DNA of 64,000 nucleotides from Pholiota molesta (lineage: Eukaryota > Basidiomycota > Agaricomycetes > Agaricales > Strophariaceae), in the NCBI GenBank assembly GCA_014925825.1, contig JACGCK010000160.1, positions 1 through 64,000 of the forward strand, in the 5' to 3' direction. Made by a program: the position numbers and the translations under genes. Numbering within the stretch: position 1 is the stretch's first letter; each line of letters starts with the position of its first letter. Shown here piece after piece: positions 38,667 through 51,238 of the stretch. The notes under the pieces are model-generated. The model had not been told where the DNA came from and did not search any database. It was given only the letters and a program-made list of their open reading frames with translations.

Positions 38667-40715
38667 ATGTCTTCACTTGTCCCACCCAGTTTGAAGACTC
38701 CGGCTTTCGACAATACGCTGGGGGCCCTCTTTATAGGTTATAGCGTTGCTACAATGTAAGGATGTATTCATTGCAAACATTCCGGCTCTACTGACGATAC
38801 GTTCAAATTAGTCTATACGGCGTTGGCTGCCTCCAAGTATTCATATATGTAACAGCGAACCGGACACAGATAGATAAACTATGGCTTAAACTATTTGTTT
38901 ATCTGCTTTTGTGAGACCTATTCATATTTCTTCCATTAATCATCTGGCTGACGACGCATCTCAGTGTAAGTGTACTGCATCAAGTCAATCTTGTGCTTGA
39001 ATACTCGTCTCAACTTGTAATGTTAGGCCCTAGAATCTGCACATCAACTTGCGCTGACTGCAGGGATCTACCGCTTTCTGGTCACTGACTATCTTAACCC
39101 TCTTGCGCTTGGAACTGGTGGTCCTGGGAGTGGTGAAATGTAGGCGCAATTGCTTCGCTTCTTCGGTACATTACTCATTCCTTGTAGCTTCATTTATGTA
39201 CGTTCGACGATTCATCTGTTTTAACAATTCAAGATATTGACCAACAAATCGATCACTAATAAAGGCGCAATCGCTGATACTGGTCTGTATTTTGGCTGTG
39301 CAATCTATGTCTTGCTAACATTTGAGCGTTTATTTCTTTGCATAGGCAATTATTAGTGTCTTCGTCCAGCTGTGAGTTTTCTATCCTTCAGTTGCTTACT
39401 TGCTATGCCTTTCTGTTAATCTGTGTCATATAGATTCTTTTGCTGGCGTATTTGGATATTCAGCGGAGTTGCCTTTACCCTGACATATCGCATTGCTTTT
39501 TTGACGCTGACGGTAAGAATCATAACTCTCTACAACCTAATTCGACTCTAAGATAAGTATTAGGTTTCATTGGCACTTTTTAGCTTTGGTATGCTTCTCT
39601 TTGATAGAGTCGGAAGGTCCTTATCGATATTTTCTTAGGTTCCAATATAGGTACGAGGCGACTACGAGCATGTTGGAGCCGAATATACAACTAATCGCAT
39701 TTTGAAAAGATGTGGCAATTACAGGATTCAATCACCGTCTATTATCAGTAAACACTCCCCAATTTATTGTGAGTGTATTTCCATTGCACTTCATCAAATT
39801 GTAACGACCAATTTATATCAAGCTCGCATTCAAACTCGCTACGACAAGCCAAGTTGCATTCGATGTGATTATGACTGTAGCTATGAGTAAGTAATGAGCC
39901 ACATAACTCTTACAATCTGTTGACGATGTGTACGACAGTGATCACTCTTCATCGTGCTCAATCTAATATCAGAAGGTATATTTGGCATGTTTTCTAATTT
40001 ATGAGAGGACACTAACTTATATATACAGTACGAAGCATGTTATTGTTATCATAATGCTCTTCACTGTCAATACAAATCTTCTCTCAACGTACGCATCTAT
40101 TTCTTTCTTCGAATGTTTTTTTTCTGCATTAACCGCTAACACGACATTCATGATTCAAGTATCATATCCATTTCTGCGCTTGCAACAGTGAGATTATCTT
40201 ATGTGAAGCTATTAATTTTAAGCCTAATCATCTAGTCTATTAGTTTCTATCTCTTCCAAATGCAACTGTCTATGGAGGACTTGGATTTCTCCTAGGAAAA
40301 TGTAAGAATTTCCTAGCCCACACTTATTCTATCTGAACAATCCCATTTACTGACTCACTCATCTTTACTATCTTCAGCGTACTTTAATGCTTTCTTTGCA
40401 ATGTATGGAAACTTCATTCAACGTTTTCTTACTATCATCGATCTAATATAACTATACACTTTAGTTTAAATTCAAGAGAATTCCTCAGTGAGAAACTAGC
40501 TCACACGACAGTCACAATTGATCATCTTGTAAGACGCTCTCCCGGCTGCTCATGCGATGAAGCTAACATCAACTTTATCGTAGCCCGGGGATTCAAGTGA
40601 AACGACTGCTACGGGATATGAGATGGCCACTGCTGATATGTCGTTCCGCACTAATTCAGAGCACCGGATTCAGAAGAGCCCTGGTATCATTCGGACCTAT
40701 TCGGAGGAGGCGTAA
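38667..40715 (+). CDS. DUF6534-type seven-TM membrane protein with many microexons
   Basis: Basidiomycete-type integral membrane protein of unknown function. ATG 38667 (MSSLVPPSLKTPAFDNTLGA). Joined exons give the family pattern: FDNTLGALFIGYSVATMLYG, CLQVFIYV, LWLKLFVYLLFALESAHQLA, GIYRFLVTDYLNPLALG, IFIYAQSLILAIISVFVQLF, FCWRIWIFSGVAF, VSLALFSFGSNIDVAITG, LATTSQVAFDVIMTVAM, RRTKHVIVIIMLFTVN, LSLPNATVYGGLGFLLGKAY and FNAFFAMLNSREFLSEKL, then a Ser/Thr-rich tail ending RTYSEEA, stop 40713-40715. The chain needs about 16 exons, several tiny: 38965 (1 nt), 39188-39197 (10 nt), 39265-39282 (18 nt), 39639-39650 (12 nt). No frame repair is needed once these are used, so the gene looks functional. 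Confidence 0.75.
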
Positions 40716-41201
40716 CGGGAGGATGCTCTTCCTGAAAATACGCTTAACTATTCCAAGTAGGAGGTAGAGAGATAAAACCCAGAGAGCCAATAAATAGATT
40801 AAAGGCGTGTACTTATATGTAAATGAGATGATCCCCGGTTTCCGCGCATTTGGAGACCATTACCGGATATCAATGTTCCCAAGTTTGCAGTCCCAGAAAG
40901 GTTTCGGTTTCTCATCGTTACTGGTCAAGCAATAGTCTGCGTTCCAGAAGTTTCACGGAACACATGCTTCAAGCGCTGTTGCTTCCCTCTGAAGGACTGG
41001 TATGAACATGCGGAACACGCGTCTTTCCATTTATGGAATTAGCGCTTGCGCCACTGAGCGCTTACTGTTAACATAGGCGCCTCACGCTTGGGATCAATGC
41101 GGAGTGGCATCTTGACGAGGGCCTACAAGAAGAGATCGTTTGACTGAAAGAACCTAAAACACTCAATTCACACCTCCTTCAAGTAATCACTGCCAGCGTC
41201 C
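40716..41201. other. Intergenic
   Basis: 3' flank of the DUF6534 gene and promoter of the F-box gene. No further feature seen. Confidence 0.5.
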
Positions 41202-42887
41202 ATGTCCTCTCGACCTAATCGTTTGATTTATTACCGTCAAGGTGGCCATCACTTTCGCACTCCCCTTCGTCCAAAAACAAACTCTTCATCAATTTCCATC
41301 ACTTCCTTTCCGGCAGAACTTATCTTGGAGATTTTCTGGCTGGTTATAACACGCCCAGGCAACAGGTATAGGGGCTCTCCAATCGATGGGTTTAGTACTC
41401 CATTATCAAACCCCACCGCCCTCTTGCGATTATCTCACGTCTGCAGAAGCTGGCGGGAAATTAGTCTCTACCATGGTCAGCTGTGGGCTTCTGTTATTGA
41501 AGTAGACCGCAATAGCCTGCGTTGGGCGAAGAAGCTCATTCAACGCGCAAAGAAAGTGCCTTTGGTAATTCATTCAGACAGCGAGGACGTCGACCTCAAG
41601 AAGATTTTCACATCTGATACTTGGCGCCATGTCTTTGCTCGTCAAAATGACTGGCGAATTCTTGATATCAAGTTATCCGTTCGGGCTGACAATCAGCCCC
41701 TTGTCACAGCTCTCGTCCAACCTGCACCGAAGCTTGAATACTTCCAGCTGCATAACACATGTCATCTTTCCGAAGGGGGAGAATATGGGCCGAGACTTGT
41801 CCTTCCTCATGATCTGTTCGCTGGGCAGCGGCCTCCGCAATTGCGAAGGTTCTCAATTTCAAATGTTTTCTTGCCACCATCTTTTGATTTCTCGCTCTGG
41901 ACGAATTTGACATCCCTTACGATGAGATCTTGCCAACCCCACGATGACGCCAACTACTGCATATTTTCAGCGCAAAAATGGCTCGAAATTCTTGCTGGGA
42001 TGAAACGGCTCCAATACCTTCAAATCTGGTGGAACGACAACGACGATATTTATATGACAGAAAACATCAAAGCCACCTCTATTATGCAAGTGGCTGACGT
42101 TCACCTGGATCACCTTCGCGCGCTTGACTTGAATGCGCGATACTATGGGGGAAGTATCTTGGCAGACATATTCTCCAAGCTATCCATTCCGGAGACATGT
42201 ACGACCTACATCAATATCAAAGTCACCAACAACCAGGAGATATCGGACGTCACATTTGAGAGGTTAATGATTGGGATCAAAAGAGTTGTTCGGACCTGGT
42301 GTGCCCATAAACGCACCTTGCGACTTGATCTCAACAATTATCACCACTCTCAAGAAGGCTTCACCATATCAGCAGTAGATGTCCCTAATGACGATGACCC
42401 TGATGAAGATTATACATCCCTTGAATTCAAGTTTAGACACAATGACGATTGGATATCCTGGACCGGCCCCGACGCTCCTCCGACACCCTTGTCCAGAACA
42501 TTGAATGTCCTAAAAAGCCTGTCAGTCAGCTCTTTCGAAGTACTGGGGCTGGGGCTACAGTCGCCGGGGCTCCAAGACGCAGACAAGAACTTGCTCCACA
42601 ATTTTTTGTTGGGCTTTACAAATATTACTTCTGCCTGCATTTGTGATGTTCATCTGGGCATCCTGGACATACTCGTCTCAAGAGTTGAATTCGACCAAAG
42701 TTCGCAATCCTACCCTAAAGGGCGAGCATCAAGTGTCTTACTTCCTAGACTTACTTCGCTCGTCTGCCTCGCAGCCCCGGAAGACTTCAAATTTATAGAG
42801 GCATATATGGCTTGGAGGAATTTGCATGGAAAGTTGCCGGAATCTTTTGAGGTGAAGATGATTCCAATTAACTTCAGGGCATCTTGA
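41202..42887 (+). CDS. F-box protein
   Basis: A single-exon protein of 561 residues. An N-terminal F-box (residues about 33-95) reads ITSFPAELILEIFWLVI then ALLRLSHVCRSWREISLYH and LWASVI, the pattern that binds Skp1 in SCF ubiquitin ligases. The rest shows irregular leucine-rich segments (FSISNVFLPPSFDFSLWTNL, LTSLTMRSCQ, LQYLQIWWN, LDHLRALDLNARY, RLTSLVCLAAPEDFKF), as in the large agaricomycete F-box/LRR family that presumably selects substrates. Such genes are numerous and fast-evolving in these fungi; the target is unknown. Intact, no intron, ends NFRAS. Confidence 0.9.
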   Translation: MSSRPNRLIYYRQGGHHFRTPLRPKTNSSSISITSFPAELILEIFWLVITRPGNRYRGSPIDGFSTPLSNPTALLRLSHVCRSWREISLYHGQLWASVIEVDRNSLRWAKKLIQRAKKVPLVIHSDSEDVDLKKIFTSDTWRHVFARQNDWRILDIKLSVRADNQPLVTALVQPAPKLEYFQLHNTCHLSEGGEYGPRLVLPHDLFAGQRPPQLRRFSISNVFLPPSFDFSLWTNLTSLTMRSCQPHDDANYCIFSAQKWLEILAGMKRLQYLQIWWNDNDDIYMTENIKATSIMQVADVHLDHLRALDLNARYYGGSILADIFSKLSIPETCTTYINIKVTNNQEISDVTFERLMIGIKRVVRTWCAHKRTLRLDLNNYHHSQEGFTISAVDVPNDDDPDEDYTSLEFKFRHNDDWISWTGPDAPPTPLSRTLNVLKSLSVSSFEVLGLGLQSPGLQDADKNLLHNFLLGFTNITSACICDVHLGILDILVSRVEFDQSSQSYPKGRASSVLLPRLTSLVCLAAPEDFKFIEAYMAWRNLHGKLPESFEVKMIPINFRAS

Positions 42888-43329
42888 TTAGCTTTAATTT
42901 ATTAAAAAATTTGTTTCTTTTCCGTACGCCTTGTGAATCTTCCTCTATGTTTACTTATCATACGCAGTGGGATAACGCTCTCTTCGAAAGCACAAGTCTG
43001 AAGGAACGTTGATTGGAATGAGAATTTATTAATAGGCCGTGGAAATAATGATTTAAATTTGCAACTCAGATCTGTGCCGCACCGTTGCCGCGGGGACACC
43101 TTGACTCGAAGTCTTGACTCTTGATTGCACACATCCAAACTACGTCTTCACTTTCACACTTAGCGCTCAGCACTCAGCCAACGTTAGGCTCGAAGTGGAC
43201 ACGTTTTCGAGGTTACAGCTCCGTCCTCTGCCACAATCATACCCTGAAGGCAACTCAAGACTTGACGAAGCTTTCGATTATTAGTGGCGGTTGTCTTTAA
43301 GCGTTCACAACACCTCTTTCTAACACAAC
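42888..43329. other. Intergenic
   Basis: 3' flank of the F-box gene and promoter of YL1. Nothing recognised. Confidence 0.5.
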
Positions 43330-45236
43330 ATGGACGATTCCAACGACGCTCCGACTGAGATGTTGGTTACCCGAAGGTCGAAGAGAAGTACAGCCGGAAA
43401 TCGGTAAGCTGCAGTTACCAGTATAGTGTTTGTACTTAACCTCAACAATACATCCCAGGATGGAGGCTGCACTAGCTGAAATGGCTTTGGATGATTTAAA
43501 CAAAGATATGGACGATGATAACGACTTCGTAGATGACAAAGGTACGCCTGCCATCCCCAACTTTTGTCATTGAATGTCGTTTTCTTACTCACTCAGAACG
43601 TGCTTGAATTCAGTCGAGGAAGACATTTTTGGCTCCGACTTCGAAAGCACCGACGAAGAGGCAGAAAAAGCAGCCGAAGAAGCTGGTGAGAATGAAGTTG
43701 CCAACGAGGAGAGAAAGATAAAAAAGGTGATGCACTTCCGAACACACTTTCCTGCGATGTAATTAACATCGATATTATAGGCAGCGCGTACGCGATTGGA
43801 AAAGGTTACTGCTGCTGCTCATGCAAAGCATAAATCTTCGTTTAATCCTGATGTTCAACTATCAACGACCACCAAAACAAAACCGAAACCCAAAGCTCTG
43901 TCCGTCTCTGCAGACGTTTCCATGAGTCTGTGGACTGATACAGGAGGAGAGAGTACTAATCAATCGATTTATGAACGGAAGAGGACCAGCAACAGGAAAC
44001 ACACCGTTTTGAATACCTCAGCAACAGTAACGAGACTCAAGCAATCTGAAGCAAGAAAGGTTGGTGTCATAATTTCTCTGAAGTTAACCGATTGCCCATC
44101 CTTTCCTAGGCATCTCAACCCAAGAAAGCGAAGATTGAAACCAAGAGATATAGTCAAGCAGAACTAATCGCGCTTGCCCTCGATACCGAAGAAGGGAACA
44201 TTGTGGAGCATCGGGATTATCTCAAAAACGAGGCTGAAAAACGGAAACGCGCTCGCGTCATGCGAACGAACGTGTCCGGTCCACTACTGAGGTGGACAAG
44301 CAAAAAGGAAGAAATCAAAGTAGCTGTTACACCGCCGCCACCACCACCACCACCACCTCCAACGCTGTCGACAATTCCTCATACATCAGCTTCGCTTTAC
44401 AGAAGTATCTACGGACCGCCTGGTAGTTTGTTTACTCCCACAACGTATAGCTATGCTGGTGGTGCTACTATGGTTTCGACGATTGCCTCAATGTCTGGCA
44501 TCACGCCGCAGCCTGCTACGACGCAGACCCAGACTTCCCAAACCACGACTACACCATATTTGCCTTATCAACCTTATATGGATCCCGCCTTTTCAGCCTT
44601 CCCAACATGGCCTCCTACACAGCCGCCCAGCCACCCTTCTTCTACTGCCACAGTAACCGCAACAACTCAGCAAGCGCCATCTGCACAACCACAACAAACC
44701 CCTACACAGACTGACCAGCCTTCGAAACCGCTGGCAGAGCCAGAATCAATCCCTCCTTCCGAACCTGAATTCCGATCGGAAACTGTTACGAAAAATTACG
44801 TCGTCCATGAATTAGCCCAACAGCGAGGCGCACCGAAGGCGACCTGGGCAGAGACTATGCAAGCAATGTTTGGCGACCACGTCAAATGGGACGAAATAAA
44901 GGTCTTCACCGGAAAAGGACGTCCGCTATGTGAGTATTTTATTTTATTTGGCGCCGTAAATATCACAGAGCGTTAACTCCTCCATTAGCTCGCCCACGAC
45001 AAACCTGCTTGATTACCGGGCGACAAGCGCACTATCTGGATCCGCGAACCGGTGTTCCATACGCCGATAGTTATGCGTATAAAGTGCTCACCGGTCTACT
45101 TCGACATGAATATGTTTGGAATCCTTCAATAGGATGCTACGTCGATCATGGAGAGCCGCCCCCTGCTGTTCTAGAGCGAGAGGAGCTTCAAGCTGGTTCA
45201 CAGGCGGAGGACGATTCCATGGTTGTTGATCTCTAA
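43330..45236 (+). CDS. VPS72: YL1/VPS72 (Swc2) histone H2A.Z chaperone subunit
   Basis: Subunit of SWR1-type remodelling complexes that handles H2A.Z-H2B dimers. ATG 43330 gives MDDSNDAPTEMLVTRRSKRS, the family's basic RRS.R start. An acidic segment (DDNDFVDDK, EEDIFGSDFESTDEEAEKA) marks the YL1 N-terminal H2A.Z-binding region, and ARTRLEKVTAAAHAK follows. ELIALALDTEEGNIVEHRDY precedes a proline run (44331-44361) and a Thr/Pro/Gln-rich linker. Near the end TVTKNYVVHELAQQ, then the YL1-C domain CLITGRQAHYLDPRTGVPYA and KVLTGLLRHEYVWNPSIGCY. Stop TAA 45234-45236. Five introns, frame preserved throughout. Confidence 0.95.
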
Positions 45237-45524
45237 TACGCTCTAGGATACCCCCTGTATTATTCAGCCAATAATTTCTTGGTTTTCCCAATTGTATCGC
45301 CGCCACTCTTGCGGAGCAGCGGAGGGATTCATAAAAAATCTAGTCAAGAAGGATAACGCACCGGACCGCTCTGATGTGGTCGTGAAGGAAATGTCACAAG
45401 CGAAAACATGCTGCCATGCGCATTACTAGTCATCTGATGCAATGCTGTTGTCCGTCACCAGCTATAAAGTATCTGCTAAGTATGGAGGCTAACTTTTTTG
45501 TGAGCCCCAAAAGGTGTCATCAAT

Positions 45525-47734
45525 ATGCGTTTGTTCGGAATTTTGAGCGCCATTCTCTATGACTTGACCTTTCTTATTCGTGAGTTCTATATTTCCCCCA
45601 AACATGCTTCTCTGGAAATATTCTGATGAATTCCAACGTGCATAATAGTACAGACTCGTGCTCTCACAAATCCAATCCTTCCAGGATGGAATCCAGATCC
45701 CACAATTCTTCGCGTTGGCGCAGACTATTTTATTGCCACCTCGACATTTGAATATTTCCCTGGTCATCCCATATACCATAGCAAAGACTTGGCCAATTGG
45801 ACTTTAATCGGACATGCTCTGAACCGTCCGTCTCAGCTTAGCTTGTTTGGAACGCCATCGGATGCCGGCTCTTGGGCGCCTGGCCTTAGATGTCATGATG
45901 GGACCTTTTACTTGACTTCTACGACAAGATACGTTTACACTAGTGAGTAAATTCTGATATTCAATACAATGCTTCTCACATAATACAAAGACGAGCTGAG
46001 GCTATTTCCGAGGTCATTCTATGTCAAGACGAATGATATATTTGCAAATAATTGGAGTGATCCTATTTATTTTGGTAAGTCGCGAAGAATTTGTCTATTT
46101 ATGTGCGACAGCCGAGTTCTTGCCACTGCATAGATGCGCTTGGTTATGACACCGATCTGTTCTGGGACACGAACGGAGATGTAAATTTGTATCTCTCAAC
46201 AGCTCAATGGCCTGTCATTGATTATCTGATTTTCAGGTATACTGTACATGGTCAGGGATCAACAATGCATCGACAAAATTTACAGTTCGTCTTATATTTC
46301 ATATTGCTTTTATTTCCACCTCCCTTAATCTAGAATTTGCACAGGTATATGGCAGAATAAAGTTGACCTTGCCACTGGAAATTCATTGACACCTGCGGTC
46401 GATATCTTTGATGGAACTCTGCCTCATAATTCATCGGCTCGTCCCGAGGGACCTCATATTTATCTGATAAACTCAACCTACTATCTCCTTATTGCTGAAG
46501 GTACGTCATTTCGACTTATGTTTAGATATAAGGCTCTGATTTTTTTCAGGCGGAACTGACATTCACCATCAATCAACGATTCAACGTGGCCCTACGCCAT
46601 CTGGCCCATGGGAAAACAACCCCAACAACCCCATCCTATTCAACGGAGCAAATTTGTCCTTACCTGTCCAGGATACTGGACATGCGGATATCGTTCAAGC
46701 TCAGGATGAGAGCTGGTGGGGCGTTGCTTTGGGTGTGCGCCCACAGAATGGGAATTTCAGTCACATACAATTGGGTGAGTGTTTATAAGTTACCCTTTGA
46801 GGTCATCATTATAATAGTACTATATTACAGGGAGAGAGACATATCTCTTTCCTGTGACTTGGGAATCTGGGTGGCCTGTCTTCAATCATGGAAAACCACT
46901 TTCTACCTCTATTGCTGACATTCCGGAGTCTAAACCCTCTTCGTCTGTCCGCAATCAAACCTATCTCAACTCATTTGCATCCCCTCACCTCGATCTTTCG
47001 TTTTACTTTGTACGAACACCGTATAAAGCTTTCCATTCTCTTACAGCTCGACCAGGATATCTCCGACTCTTGGGAAACCCTTATGCTCCTGGGACAGAGA
47101 CAGCGCTGCTCTTCTGCTACGAAAGCAAACCAGCTATGATGAATCTTTTGAAACAGAGCTCGACTTTAATCCTAGTGATAATCTGACCGAAGCGGGAGTG
47201 ACAATCTACTATGGCGACCTATTGCATAATGAAATCGGAATAACTGGAGGGCAAAACGGGAGTAAAGAACGATTTATAATTGTACGGACCATTGTCCAAG
47301 CCACACAAGTTGGTCCATGGGCCTTGACAACTACAAACGCAACTATCACTACAGAAAGTCACTTCAACACTTGCACTAATCTGAAAACGGCTAATCTTAT
47401 GATTTTAGGTAAATTATATAGCGCTCAAGACAGATACCGAGCCTGTCAGGCTAACAATTATTGGGAATTCAACATCTTACTCATTGGGCTATGCGGAAGG
47501 TGGTAGTAATTTCGCATTTCCGGCGGTCATTGATTCTAGTGCCTTGTCAATTGCCCCAGCTGGGTAGGAGTTTACCGATTCATGCATGTTGAATATTTCT
47601 AATGAAGTTTTTTTCATATGGCTTAGAGGCTTTTTCTTCAAGGGGGCATCGTTCGGAATATATAACACAGGGAATGGAAAGCCGACGCTCTGCCCAGCCG
47701 ACTTTGCGTACTGGAAGCAGGTAGCTACAAAATA
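45525..47734 (+). CDS. Glycoside hydrolase family 43 (beta-xylosidase/arabinofuranosidase-like), one frame break
   Basis: Probably secreted enzyme acting on xylan or arabinan side chains. ATG 45525, MRLFGILSAILYDLTFLI (hydrophobic start, likely signal). The five-bladed propeller residues are visible: general base in NPILPGWNPDPTILRVGADY, pKa-modulating Asp in YDTDLFWDTNGDVN, and general acid Glu in ARPEGPHIYLINSTYYLL. The second half has the beta-sandwich C-terminal domain (GYLRLLGNPYAPG, LRKQTSYDESFETELDF, NLTEAGVTIYYGDLLHNE, then GFFFKGASFGIYNTGNG) and ends TLCPADFAYWKQVATK. The frame slips near 47091 (GGGG read as GGG fits) and the exon join near 47350-47430 is unresolved. About eight introns. 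Substrate specificity within GH43 cannot be told here. Confidence 0.88.
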
Positions 47735-48303
47735 GTGATCTTTGAAAATTCTAGCTTTGACTTCCGAAACAAATGTTTTCGGTCAAATCATCATGAAACT
47801 GCTATGCGCCCTCCCACCAGCAGTCTCTACAGTACAAATCACTAGGAGAGCTCGATACCCCAGCCCTATCCTCGTATTTATCACTATAGAATTGTCTGCT
47901 ATAGATCTTCAGCAAAGACGGATTTGAATTTCGCTGGTCGGTCTCCAAAATACAAACATCAACGATTGACTAGCGAAGTGTTCCATTTATTGAGTATCCC
48001 CTTTCTTTCGAGTTCTTCCGCAAATAAACTGTTTCTTGCTTCGGGAAATTTGCATTTTCTATGAGTCGGACCATCTGGCCGCGGCCCGGGCTCTCCTCGT
48101 TCTGACCAGGGTATGCCTTTGACCGATTAACTAAAATTCAATACAACCAATATTATTTCCAGATTCGAAATTACAACCATGGAGAATTCATGTCGGTGGT
48201 TCGGATAGGCAACCGTGACTGTCGGGTAAATACTTGGTAACTACTATAGTGTATAGAAATATGTATGGTAAACACATAGTGTTCCCTACTTACAACCTAT
48301 GAA
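47735..48303. other. Convergent 3' spacer
   Basis: Between the GH43 stop and the stop of the minus-strand membrane-protein gene. No gene seen. Confidence 0.5.
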
Positions 48304-50735
48304 TCAAGTTTTCTGTGCGCCAGTACCCGCTTGCCAGTGATCATGTTCTGTCTCTTCAGTTCCTCGTTCGAAATCGTCAAGCTCTTGGTCCTGGGCTGGC
48401 ACTGCTGAAAAATCTTCCTCGGTGTCTTGCATCAAATCCAAATCAATAAAGTGATCTTGCAGGAGGTTGAGGAATCCTCGACGATCTCGCGGCGCATTGA
48501 TTTCTTCAGCTATTGCTGGATACTCTTCTCGGTATGCTTTTTGAATGCCTTTACGCTCCCAATCATGTGCGAATCCAAAAATAGACACGGGTTTGAAACC
48601 TAACATCGAACATTTTTCAGTCGTTGCTCAGTCACCAACTCAAAAGGAACAAACCGAAAACGATGCGCATCAATGAGCTTCCGAACACAGCCGCGAAAAT
48701 ACCGCTGAGGAATGTCCACAGACCACCAGTTTGGGACAGGCCATTTAGGAACGTTCTGTCCTTGAAATCCTGGATTATAACCCATTGAGAAGCATCCGAT
48801 GGCGATACAACACGAATGGTAGCGATTTCTGGAGAACGGACAATGAGAGGAGAAATCCCTGCCTGAGGATCTGGAAATATGTGGAGCATCTGAGCAATGA
48901 CAGTCGACTGTACCCTCTGGACGAGAAAGACATGGCATGCATATTACTGCTCCAAGTGTCATAGACAAGTAGATACTTACTGCAAAGACTCCAAGAAAGG
49001 ATAGGCCTGGATCTTTGAACGTTTGATGGATTTCCATGGCGGTCCTCCCGATTAAGTTGACACCCGGTATTAAAGTAGTAGAGGTCGTCATTAGAGCAAC
49101 ATCCTCCGTTCTGTTCGACATTGCGACCCTGAATTGAACAGAGTTGCTTGGAATATCTCTGATATTATCTGCAGATATCCCAAGGGTCGTAAAGTTGACA
49201 GTAACCAGTAGATCTGGTCGAAAATTCTGATATGGTTGCGGGATGATATCATATTCGGAGCTGGCTGTTAAATCAAGTTATTAGGATATATATCATAGAT
49301 ATGATAGGAGGCCAAAACGGGCCTACCAGAGCCAGTGAGAGATGGACAGTAGTACGCGATCAGTTGAATATCTTCGTTATATTTTTGGTCTTCAAGGTCT
49401 ACGCAATCCGGATTTGATGGGTCTACAGAACAGTATCAGTGATTGATTTTCGAACTGTTAAGGTCACAAGTAATCGACTTACCATCTTTATACCATAAAG
49501 GCATTACGCTCACCGCTGAGCGAAATTGACTTGAAAGGTTTTGCAGAGTGGAAAGCTCTGTGCCAGAGTAAACTGGCATACCCTTTAGCATACGCATTCG
49601 AAGTTATGGGTCAAAAAAACCTCTCTATTGGTTCTTTCAAATACGCCCCACATAAGTTGTGGTACTCACGAGAACTATCCCCCATGTTGCAACATCAGTA
49701 TTGAAGGGGCCTTGAATCGGACTCTGGCCGTCTGGTGTGCGGACATTTTGCGTTGGAATGAGCCGAAGCTCTCGAACAGGGTCGGTCAGGATTCTGACGA
49801 GCGAAAAGATCATGATGCCCATCAAGAATACAATCGCAAAGCTACCTCGCGCCACGATCAGCCTTTTGGTCTCTCCACTACAAGTACATGAGGATCAGAC
49901 GATAGGCTTAGATAGAGAGACGCAACAAGAAGAAACTCACGCAAAATGTGATCTCCAGATCGAACTTCCAAACAGGATACTGGGCCTATCATCGTATTTC
50001 CGTTGAGGCCGAAATTCTACTAATAGATCAAGCTTTTGCGCCAAAGTTCCGAAACCAGCATCAAATACGAAAGCGAGCCGTATCAACGCGAGCAGGGCTA
50101 GTGCTCCAATGAGGGCGAAGGATGCAAGCGCATGAATTAACATGGGCTGGGAAGCCCACGGGTTGATTTCCGAAGAGACGTGCTCCAAACGTGCATAGAC
50201 CGCAAGCCCTGTATATCTCAATGTAAGCATACTTAGGGTAGTAGTTGTACAGCTTTTGGAATCGTACCGCAGATATTAGACACAAGCCAGACCAAGTCTG
50301 TAATAATATGAAGGGAGAAGTATTTGGAGACACTGCACGAACAAGAATCAAATTGATAGTCAATTAAAAACGACCGAAACCAAAGTTACTGCATTTCCGG
50401 GACACAAGTAGATAGAAAGAAAGACCTCACCAGATTAGTTGATGTAAAAAGATGGAGAAGAACACCAAAACCCATAGGAAAGATTGATGTCTATCCAAAA
50501 AAACCAAAGGGAACAGCAGCAGAACGATCACAGACAATATGAACACAGTCCTCAGGAGGAACAGGTAAGGCCTCAGGGATAGCCAGCTGAGGAGTTTCAT
50601 GGATTCAGATTTCACAGATTCGTTGGAGGTGATAAGTAGCTGTGTGGAGGGCCAAGGCAGAAAAGACGAGGGAAGCTGCGAACGGGATGAATAAATATGG
50701 CTTACTGGTCTCGTGGCTAACCAATATTCTTGCAT
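48304..50735 (-). CDS. Unrecognised multi-exon membrane protein
   Basis: An exon chain that stays open throughout. A possible start at 50735 gives MQEYWLATRP, then an intron (about 50704-50632). Membrane segments: FLLRTVFILSVIVLLLFPLV, FLWVLVFFSIFLHQLI, YFSLHIITDLVWLVSNICGL, LIHALASFALIGALALLALI, SFAIVFLMGIMIFSLVRI, and late in the protein LWTFLSGIFAAVFGSSLMRI. Between the last two lies a long extracytosolic-looking part with several N-glycosylation sites (NLS, NFT, NRT) and Cys residues (DCVDLEDQKYNEDIQLIAYYC). The C-terminus is acidic and cytosolic-looking (DDFERGTEETEHDHW). About nine exons, no frame break. An alternative start is the Met at 50600. I do not recognise the family; it resembles receptor- or channel-like basidiomycete orphans. 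Confidence 0.6.
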
Positions 50736-51238
50736 ATGTACAACAGATCAAGATCAAGGGGTGGATATCTAACTCACTATACTTATTGGATATCCATTTT
50801 GGCCTAACAAAGTACAGCGCCGGCAGCAATGTGTAGATCAAATTTCAAACTTTATTATCCATACTTACAGAGCTGTGCATATCGATCGGGCTCCACTGAG
50901 GTCGAAGACTCGAATGGCAGCACGAATCAGAAAACAGAGGCTTTTTGGATTACAAGTTTGCATAATATACGAACATCTACATACCTTTAGAAACACATTA
51001 TTAGAAACAAAATGTCGGTTTACGGTCTCCTCATCACCTCTCTGAGTAGTTTCTTGAGATATTGCGCGCAGATCAATCACGTTGATTCTTATCAAACGCC
51101 GTCGCAACACTCGCGCCCCAAACGCTCAAGCCCAGAAAAATACCAAACAACATGATACATGTATTCAATATTTTGGACATCACCTTACAAAACAAAACCA
51201 CATGCACGCCAGCACAATCGTTCGGAAGCTTTTACTGA
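50736..51238. other. Intergenic
   Basis: Promoter of the membrane-protein gene and 3' flank of NIC96 (both minus strand). No gene supported. Confidence 0.45.

Noticed and set aside
38667..40715. STE3-type pheromone receptor
   Set aside because: The membrane pattern and motifs match the DUF6534 group, not STE3. The rhodopsin-like gene at 19581-21011 was rejected as STE3 for the same kind of reason.
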